64,000 nt of DNA from Acanthochlamys bracteata (lineage: Eukaryota; Streptophyta; Magnoliopsida; Pandanales; Velloziaceae), in contig CM034130.1 of assembly GCA_019914995.1 (NCBI GenBank), positions 10,724,842 to 10,788,841 on the forward strand, in the 5' to 3' direction. Positions 56,201-64,000 of this stretch are shown one piece after another (within the stretch, counting starts at the first letter, position 1; each line of letters starts with the position of its first letter). The position numbers and the translations under genes are program-made. The notes beneath the pieces are model-generated. The model saw only the letters and a list, made by a program, of their open reading frames with translations. It had not been told where the DNA came from and did not search any database.

Positions 56201-58214
56201 TACGAGGTTCACCATCATAAAATGGTCTCAGCAGTCGCCATAGGGCTTAAAATGAACCGACTTAACCAAAGTGAAACTTGGCTGAAGCTTTGGTCTTTGT
56301 AAAATGCATTTCAGTACTTATTTATAGATTTGCTCCTTTTTTACAAAAGAACAAGAAACTTCCATTTCTGAAGTCCGCTTGGTAGAAGGCCATACAGGTG
56401 TTAATATCAAAGTTCTTCTCACATCACCACACTTAAAATGTGATTTATCACTTTTTGCACTGTTTTGTAGGAAAGTTCAATCAGCTCGTCTACCAATACC
56501 CTATTCGTATTCCCGAAAGGTTCTCTCTTGTTATCCGCTCTTTGTTAACCCAAGAAGGCATATGTTTCACTCTAAAGCCAGATTTCAAGTTTCTAGAGGT
56601 AAAATGTTACTATAAACTTCCAGTTCCAGGATGTTACTTTGTAGTTTTAAGTGGACTTCTAACAGACAGGGATGCAAAGTGTAGGTGGCTTATCCATATG
56701 TTGCTAAGCGCCTTCTAACAGACCCCAACCCTGCTCTACGTGAACGGCTCATCCAGGTTACTTGACAAACCTGTGTAATTAGTTATTGGTCTCTGTACAT
56801 GTTCCATTGGCAACAAGTGACCTCGTAGTTGATTATGTTTCTTGATATGTCGGTTTTGAGTAGGTGTACCTAACTATAAGAGCTTATGTTCTTAGAAGAG
56901 GAATTAAAGGAGCTACCTTTTTAAAGCTTGAAAGCCTGCCTTAGTCTCAATTGCTGGTGGTTTTATTAATATATAGAATGTTTTGTAGGCAGAGACAAAT
57001 TATTGTGTTTGCTTACCAGTCTTGTTTGATATCAATAGCCTTTCTTAGCTAAAGGAAACTCCATGGAGCTCTGTCTTTATCAGTCACAGCTTCATCTTAT
57101 TAAGCAGAAGACCTTTTTTCCCCAAAAAGGGGAAGCCCAACTTCTGCTTTATAATATATGTTTGCCATTATGCTGCTACTACAAGATTATTAATAAATCT
57201 TGTGAAATATTTATAATGAAATGTAGAGGAAGTATTGCTATCTTTTTCTTTGAATAATTTGAATGCTTCACAAAATTCCTTGGCGTGTTCATTCTGTATA
57301 AGCACATCATATTTGGTGATGACTCAATGGTTCTACATTGAGTGCTGTCTTTTCTTAAAGAGCTCAAAAGCTTGATTGTAATTCTGAAATGTAGACCCAT
57401 GCTTCATTTTTCCTCTTTTTCTTTTTTGCTGCTGTTCTGTATTTGATCATCAAATGTTTTACCTGCAGGTTCTTTTCAAGGATGGGATGTTTCAGTGGAA
57501 AAGACTTGAAAACCTCATAACTCTTGCTAAGGAAAATGTAGCAAGGATGAGCAGGAATCCTGCTATTCAAGCAAAGGAGAGGTGTGTAGCCTAAATAACT
57601 TAAGCGGGTTAGTTCTTGTTTCTCCTTTTCATTATTTGGCAATTTATTGAATGTTCAAACAGACAAAAGTTGCGAAATTTACAAGTTGAAAAGAAGTTGG
57701 ACCTCACAGACACTATTAAAGATGGGGCACGACTGATCTTAATTGATGCTGGGATCAGAAAACAACTAATTATGGCTTTAACTGAGGATTCCAAGCTTCA
57801 CGTCCAAGAGGTACTCATATCTTAACCTGAATTTCTGCTGCAGCTTTTCCTTTGAAATTGCTAGTTGATTAGCTTTTGATTTTATAATACAGCCAAAAGG
57901 TGGATTTATTCTATGATTGTTTTAGTAGAAGTTAATCAAGAAGAAAATTCATAGCATTGTATATACTTTCCGGATGACTTCTACATGTGTTATTTCTCTT
58001 GTTCAGCTCCTTGATGTGTATAGGTTGGTTCAAGATGAAATAGATGTACCATCAATTGCCTGGGAGGTCCTAAGAGGTAAATTCTCTACACTAAAACTAT
58101 TAATGTAATTGAATGCAACTTATTCAGGTCACTTAACTTATTGGTGCAGACTTTCCTAATGTTACACGTGATTTCGCTCTCCTATGGAGCGAGTCTGTTC
58201 TATCAGACCGCTGA
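53263..58214 (+). CDS. ABC1K1: ABC1K1-type atypical kinase (UbiB/ADCK family), probably plastid
   Basis: Twelve exons close in phase to 662 residues: 53263-53826, 53948-54094, 54199-54363, 54601-54741, 54939-55118, 55461-55656, 56471-56598, 56685-56756, 57469-57581, 57663-57810, 58007-58076 and 58150-58214. The N-terminus is Ser-rich and looks like a transit peptide. UbiB-type features are present: KAGQVLANRPDI (KxGQ motif), AAASLGQVY (Ala-rich loop), VAIK, EELDY (ExD), MEWIDGI, HGDPHPGN and VDFGN. Arabidopsis ABC1K1/PGR6 lies in plastoglobules and supports plastoquinone and tocopherol metabolism under strong light. I chose ABC1K1 over ABC1K3 because of segments such as GKFNQLVYQYPIRIPERFS and QEGICFTLKPDFKFLE. 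After VAIK the usual V-Q-R-P is V-L-R-P here (start of exon 3). Exon 1 is GC-rich, unlike the rest. Confidence 0.88.
55178..55255. repeat. minisatellite in ABC1K1 intron 5
   Basis: Three imperfect tandem copies of a unit of roughly 30 bases, built as aagaagatgggg-aact plus a run of T and atga. The second copy has lost a base and the third is truncated. It lies within the intron 55119-55460. Confidence 0.7.
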
Positions 58215-60208
58215 GTAGCTGCTGCTTCTGTCAAACATTAGCATGTAGAGATCCAGACACCATGTTTCATAATTATGTAAATTTTTATACCCATTATTTT
58301 ATTGGTGCTCAGAATGTGAAGTGCATCAGCAATTTTTGTAGGCAGGCTCGAGTTAGATTTTATATTGTATATAAAGCATATAATCCGGGAGACCACATCA
58401 GTATACATGTAAACATTACTTACACAAGGAAATGGTTGTTCCAACTCTCCATCAAATCACTTGTATTTCCTTAGCAATAACCTCAACAACATTGTTTGAT
58501 TGATTTTGATTTGCAATTAAATGGGTACGCTATTTACATCTGCAAATGCTCAAAGAACATTCCCAGAAGTACATTTGCGCGACTCTATTGCGCATCTAAT
58601 TGTACAATCTAAAGCAATACAAAAGTTGATATCCTTCTATGTATTACATACCACTTGCGCAATTACATAAAAGAAACGAAAGATAATGAATCATCACAAT
58701 ACATTTTCCTACAATTTAAAACCACTTTCTACAAGTTATAAATTGAAGGCAATCAAGACATGCTACACCGGAGCTACTATATCAGAAAGAAAGACATCCT
58801 TATTTAGTATACAGCACCCACTAGTTTAGAACATTAGGAAACAAAACACAACTCACAGTAAGTATCCATCTACAAAGCAAAAGTTGGAGGCTATGATACT
58901 AAAGCCATGCTGTTATTCCCAAAGTCTCTCATGCTTCTCAATGGATTGTTTATAATATTTTCTAATTATTTTTTATCTTTAGATATATAATTTATTATTT
59001 TTAAGATAAAACAGTCAAGTTGTTTTCTAAAAAATCTTTGAACTATTCTTCATTTAAAAAAAAAAATTATCATAAGCATCGTAAACGTCCCTTAGTTCAT
59101 TTAGACATGTCACCGGCGACTAATGGTACTATAATATCGCGATTTTAGACCTTACGAATTTCTATCGCCTTTTGGCAATTGCAAGTTATTGCAATAAACC
59201 GTATTCAATTTCCTAATGCAAATCTAGTTATGACATATGGGAATGCTTTTTGATTTCTTTTGTATTCAAATTTTTATTTCAAAATTTAAATTGTTTTTTA
59301 GTTAGTATTTAAAAAAATTTTAAAAAATATATTATATAATAATATTATTATTAGTATTAAATAAAAGATAAATTTTATTTTTTTAAAATTATAAAATAAT
59401 CTTTATTAAAATTTTTACGAAAACACTCCGGCTATTATTGAGATATGCACAAATATTACAGAGGTCGAATGGAATAAATATTAACGCATATTGTAAAATA
59501 TGCAGGAACTATTCTGCAAAGAAAGTTACTTTAGAAATTGTAGAATCCCTCAGCTAGTCAGCCGAGCCATCCACCCGCTGGCTCATCCTTTTCCGCCCGC
59601 CTCGCCGCCCAAAAGTTTCGATCTCCCCGTGCAAACGAATTCTTCCCGCTGATATTTTCAGCAAAATTTCATTCAAAATTCAAAATAAAATTTCCCCAGC
59701 ACCTACATATTCTTCTATCTAGTTCTATGCTTTGTCTAATTTCTTGGCTCTCATCTGTTTCTTTTCTTCTCTCTTCAAGCTTCTGCTGCTGTTTCTCTCC
59801 TTCTTCCTCCTCCCGCCGACGGTCAAGGTCTCTCTGCCGGCCGATTCACATACTCTTTTCTCTGCTACTGGTTCTCCAAGCGGATCTCTCCCACCAGCAC
59901 CGATCTGCTTCGCGGATCATCCGAGGGAAGTGAAATTTCCTTCGTCCGCACTGCCATCCTCCATCGCTGCTCTTCTTGACCATACCTTATCTCCAAATGT
60001 AATCTCAAACGGATAACGGATCTTGCCGACTGTCCTTTTATACCCCCATAAGGACATGGAACATGGACTGTAAGCTATAGGAAGATTTGCGGGAAATGTT
60101 TTGAGTTCTCCGAGAAACAAGGTTTGATTGTATGTTGAATATGCATGAGAAACAAAATGCCAAATATAATTTTTTGTTATTGTCTGCTAATCTTGTTTTC
60201 TTCTACAA
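58215..60208. other. intergenic region with AT-rich elements
   Basis: The 3' flank of ABC1K1, an AT-rich patch at about 58945-59075, a MITE-like element at 59239-59432, and C/T-rich sequence at 59580-60020. Open frames at 59727-60016 are Ser/Leu/Pro-rich and do not resemble a known protein; they may be leader sequence of the lost gene whose fragments follow. Confidence 0.45.
59239..59432. mobile_element. AT-rich MITE-like element
   Basis: It begins gggaatgcttttt and ends cgaaaacactccgg, so the two ends are partly complementary (ggagtgttttcg reads back from the right end). The interior is A/T-rich. It belongs with the gggagtgctttt family seen elsewhere. Confidence 0.5.
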
Positions 60209-61639
60209 AAAGATAGATAGCTGGAGCAGCTGCAGAGGCCGGGCTTTCTCTTTCTGAAGTTGCTTCTGAAGCAAAGCATGCATCTGAACTGGTGGGAACC
60301 ATGGGCGTTGCTTCGTCCGTATGCATTACCTGGTCTGGTCACGTCAGACATTTTAGGTCCAGGCTTTTTGGAAATTGGTCTTGGAATGGTAAGTTAGCGA
60401 GAACTTTATTTTTTTTTCAAGTATAGCACCTGTCCTTACTTTTTTCCATCACAAAAGCACTCTCTTTTTGAAGAGGTTAGAATCACATTACCTGTAATAC
60501 TTAGATCTGCTGATGGTTTTGGCAACTTGAAGGCTTAAGTCAGCCTTAACTTTTGCAGCATGGAGAGCCTGGTGCTGTGGTTGCAGAACTCTGACCTGTT
60601 GTTGATGTAGCGGCTCATGTCCTCAAGCAGATATTCTCAAAAGTAAGCCTTATGCAAATACCTGGTCTTCTTAACTCCCAAGTCTTCTGTTTTATCTTAG
60701 GTTGAAACCTTAGAATAAAAAGAGGAAATGGGATTGTCATGTTAATGAAAAGAATGTTATTTCAATTCCTTAAGTGAAAGAATTCATTTACTTTTTTTTT
60801 AGGTTGAATCACCACTCAAAGTTTGATATTGTTGTATTAATGTTTTTCATTTGTTCATTTTTTTTATTTCCCCCCACATTTGATTGTTTGTAAGAATATA
60901 GTTTTAGTTTCCCTTAGTTTCCCTGGAGTTTATGCATTTTACTTTTCCATGTTTGTAGAATTTTGCATGTTCAATCTGCTCTCTGCTCTTGATACAATAT
61001 CTTTCTATTGTAATCATATTCTTGTGATTTTTGAGGATATTCTTTTATATTCCAGAAGATACTAGAGCATGCTTATGGTAGAATTTGAATTAACCTTTTA
61101 TAACAAGCTCCTTGCATCTCTTTTTGTTAAATGTATAGTCATTGTAATATGGCAAAAAAAAAAAAAAATCAAATTAACACTTCAATTTCTAGTTTAGCCA
61201 CATCACATATGATCATCCGCCATTGCATGTATGATCTCTGCTTTGAGTTTTCTTTCCATTGCTTCTGTTATTGCATAGAATTAATCAAAATGGAGTTTGT
61301 TACTTCTTTGAGTTGTTTCATTCAAATCTTTGTGTGTAGATTGGGTGCCACTCTGATGGAGTTGATGATTGTTGCTGGAAAGGTGTTTCCACAACTACAA
61401 TTGGAAGATGGAGTTGCTATCTATAGAGCCTATAGTGAGTCATGACTTTACTAGATATGGCTGGTTAGTTAATGAAAGATAATGATGTTACTCAGAAAAT
61501 GAAGTAGTTCTGATATGCTGAGTAACAATGAGCCACTAACGTCAACAGGTTTCTCTGTTTTGATCATGAAGTCTGAGCCACTGATTTTGCATCATGAATA
61601 CCCAAACTAAAGCTTCAGCCTGCATTGCTGGTGTTGAAG
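60209..61639 (+). pseudogene. dihydroxyacetone kinase (DAK1 domain) pseudogene
   Basis: Four exon-like pieces match the middle and later part of the DAK1 domain of plant dihydroxyacetone kinase, which phosphorylates glycerone. Piece 60209-60388: IAGAAAEAGLSLSEVASEAK, then HASELVGTMGVASSVC, and after a frameshift LPGLVTSDILGPGFLEIGLG. Piece 60559-60641: HGEPGAVVAEL, a TGA stop, then VVDVAAHVLKQIFSK. Piece 61340-61463: LGATLMELMIVAGKVFPQLQ, then after a frameshift VMTLLDMAG. Piece 61549-61639: FSVLIMKSEPLILHH, then TKASACIAGVEG in another frame. The pieces keep GT-AG splice sites, so this arose by duplication of a spliced gene and not from a processed transcript. The N-terminal part (with the GGGSGHEP substrate site), the segment between pieces two and three, and the C-terminal domain are missing. 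Confidence 0.85.
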
Positions 61640-64000
61640 GTAATGTGGATAACTTCTAATTATATTGTTTCTCTCAGCATATAAACAATATCCTCAGATC
61701 TAGTGTACTATTTAATATGGTAGATATCTAGTAATAGTTATCTGTCTCTCACATCAACGTGTTGTTGAGACTATCTCAGTTGTTATTACCTGTCCTTTAA
61801 AATTATTTTTCAATTCCATGATTGATACTGTTGAAGGATGATTATCTTAATTGTAATGAGTTTTGAAGTTGTTGTATTTGCTTGACTAGTTCATAGTGAA
61901 GCAAGACTAAAATGTATTATTGTTTTGTTTGCAGATGTATGTTGTGTGCGATTCTGATGAAATTTCATATTGTTGCATGTAAAATATGAGGTATGTAAGG
62001 GTAAGTGAGCTTGGTTTTAGATAGATGCTTTTGATTTAATGAATTTCAGCTAGGTGTTTTTTTTATTAGAAAGCTAATTTCATTTGCTCTTTAAGCACAC
62101 GTATAGCAAATAGATATCCTTTTTTTTCGTCTCATTCTAAATCTTATAGAAAACTAAGATAACTAATAACTTGCCAATTGAAAGCGAAAAGCAAAGCACG
62201 ATGTTATTGGCAATGAGGAGCAACAAGATGAAGTCATTCTTATGCAAAATTTCATGTATCCTGGTTCGAAAGCTTGTAGTGAGGTAAAAAACAGGTAATA
62301 TTTGGATCCTGTTTATCATAATCTCAATATTCGTAGCTTAATAACTTCGTGTAACATACGGCTTTGTACGTTTATCTATACCAAGATGTGCTGAAAAAAA
62401 AAATGTATGACAGTGACATCATCTAATCTGCTATATTTTCCTGGTATTGCGAATGGATGAAGAGCAACTCATCCAGTTTATCCAAACATCCATGATTTGA
62501 ATCTACGACTACGATAGCTGATTGTAAAATTTATTTGTAAATGTGTTGTATGAAGCTGTTTCAATCTGTATTTGTTCCGTTTTAATTTCCGAGAGAGATA
62601 TTTGTTAGTTGAATTCGTGCTGTTGTTGTTCTTATATATAGATCATGCTTTCACTTTTCCATTCACGAATATTCATATGTTAACAAATTATTCAAAAATT
62701 CTGATTATGCTAATGCAGAGAGTTACATGAACAATGCATGCACATGTTATTAGATTTTCTACTTTCTCAACACCACTGAGAGAATGTATAAAGAAATATT
62801 TGAATGCTGAAAAGTTTTCGCCATAATAGAATAAGGACATAATAGGATGACTGGACTTTTGCTAGGTCATAATAATGCTGAATGTTTTTCTTATTTTATT
62901 GCCTAGCACCTTAGAGTGGTTTAGCTTACACAAATATATTTTGTAAATCAGTAATAGCTATAGGATCAGATTTTTAAAATAATCGGCTAACAAATTAAGA
63001 GTTAGCATATCTCATATATAAACATATTTTTCTTTAAACATTCAGCCAATGTGGAACTATTAGTCAACTAGCCAAGCTCCAATTTAACTTAACCAAAGAT
63101 AAGGTGTTGGCCTATTTTTAAGTTAGCAAGTTTGTTTTTATTTGAACACCATCTCTATACCTGTATGTTGCTAAGGCAGACTTAGCCCAAATGGCTAGCC
63201 ATTCTTCAATCCGGCCCATGCAGTCTTTCATGCTACTAAATCAAACTTATTAAAAATTGAAGGTTTAATGATCTTGCACCAATAACACGAAGTTGGTTCC
63301 ACTCAACAGATTTTTATACAAATTGTAGGATTATGTCCCAATACAAAAATGATTGCCAGTCACTTAAATTTAGCATCTTTCACATTTAAACGCATGTCTG
63401 TTCCAGCTCATAGCTAATGTGGTAATATTAAGCTGCGTGAGTTATTAAAGCCATAAAGTAAGAGTGCAATTTGGTATAGGTTAAGGAGAATTGCTGGCTT
63501 ACTTCTAAGGTAGCTAGTCCTCTTTTTATTTAGGCACCATCTTCAAAAATATACGCTACTGATTTGGATATAATCTACTTGAGTAGCCTGTATTTCATAC
63601 GGGTCTACCTGGTTATTCACTTTACTAACACGAGTCAAGCATAATTTGAATGCTGAATAATATTAGAACGTGAAAATAAATTAAATACTACAAAGAAATA
63701 AAATAATTTTTATATCTCAATCATTATCTAAAAATACCATCTCCTAAATAAAGAAACTGATACAATCTAATTAAAAAAGTATATAGATCACTTCCATTTG
63801 GAATTCAATATATAAAATGAAAATTTTAAGATCATGTTTCATAATATGTGTGATATTTCAAATTCGAGTCACTTCAATGTAGAATTCATTATATAAATTA
63901 CAAATTGAGAAATATTTTGGTTATACTCGTTGAAAGTTGTCTATTCTTCATTTAATAATTTGTATTTCACCTTTTTTATTTATTTATTTTGACTTTTCAT
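61640..64000. other. intergenic region to window end, no gene seen
   Basis: AT-rich sequence with no convincing open frame. Two similar blocks, near 63010-63170 and 63400-63545, share wording such as caatgtgg/taatgtgg followed later by a tttttattt-aacaccatct/ggcaccatct string, and may be diverged direct repeats. No further DAK-like sequence was found. Confidence 0.4.

Noticed and set aside
59727..60016. Ser/Leu/Pro-rich ORFs considered as the start of the dihydroxyacetone kinase gene.
   Set aside because: They do not resemble the DAK1 N-terminus, and the substrate-binding GGGSGHEP-type segment is absent.
1..64000. CRISPR arrays, operons, bacterial ribosome-binding sites and phage or plasmid functions.
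   Set aside because: The DNA is plant nuclear, with introns throughout, and I saw no regularly spaced repeat-spacer structure.

Overview
This window is nuclear DNA of a flowering plant. The genes carry short GT-AG introns and match plant-only families (a plastid sigma factor, a FAR1-related protein, a CEP peptide precursor, a WAT1-related transporter, ABCG14, ABC1K1). Spacers are very AT-rich, with many (TA)n tracts, small inverted-repeat elements and decayed retroelements. Base use in coding sequence is uneven: the ABCG14-like gene, the F-box gene and the first exon of the ABC1K1-like gene are GC-rich, while the FAR1-like, UPF0114 and SIG2 genes are not. Such unevenness is common in monocots and some early-branching angiosperms, but I cannot name the species.

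Layout, left to right. 1-2068: AT-rich spacer. 2069-3283 (+): SKIP25-type F-box/kelch gene. 4446-4670 (-): candidate small membrane or secreted ORF. 4893-6983 (-): phytochrome-interacting ankyrin-repeat protein, divergent from 8089-9036 (+), a plant coiled-coil protein of unknown role. 9580-10130: LINE remnant. 11904-14563 (+): nine-exon plastid sigma factor SIG2, convergent with 16170-16772 (-), a NHL/LEA2 membrane protein. 19393-21285 (+): plastid-type UPF0114 membrane protein. 23335-23598 (+): CEP peptide hormone precursor. 25390-27525 (+): single-exon FAR1-related protein. 27700-30460: decayed Copia retrotransposon. 33030-36877 (-): four-exon ABCG14 half-transporter. 36878-43034: long gene-poor stretch with a minisatellite and a hairpin. 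43035-47110 (+): six-exon WAT1-related transporter with a TRIM-like remnant in its last intron. 49076-50190 (-): tentative small membrane-protein gene. 51145-51459 (-): small C2H2-type zinc-finger protein. 53263-58214 (+): twelve-exon ABC1K1-like plastid kinase. 60209-61639 (+): dihydroxyacetone kinase pseudogene. After that I recognise no gene.

The genes do not form one pathway, as expected for a plant chromosome. Three probably act in plastids (SIG2, UPF0114, ABC1K1) and three relate to long-distance or hormone signalling (CEP, ABCG14, WAT1-like). I read these as unlinked neighbours rather than a cluster. Exon boundaries were placed by eye using GT-AG sites, reading phase and family conservation. 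For SIG2, the ankyrin gene, UPF0114, ABCG14, the WAT1-like gene and ABC1K1 the phases close exactly from start to stop. I found no convincing new biological system. The most interesting items are the CEP precursor with a non-standard peptide start, the intron-bearing dihydroxyacetone kinase pseudogene, the TRIM remnant, and the families of small inverted-repeat elements.
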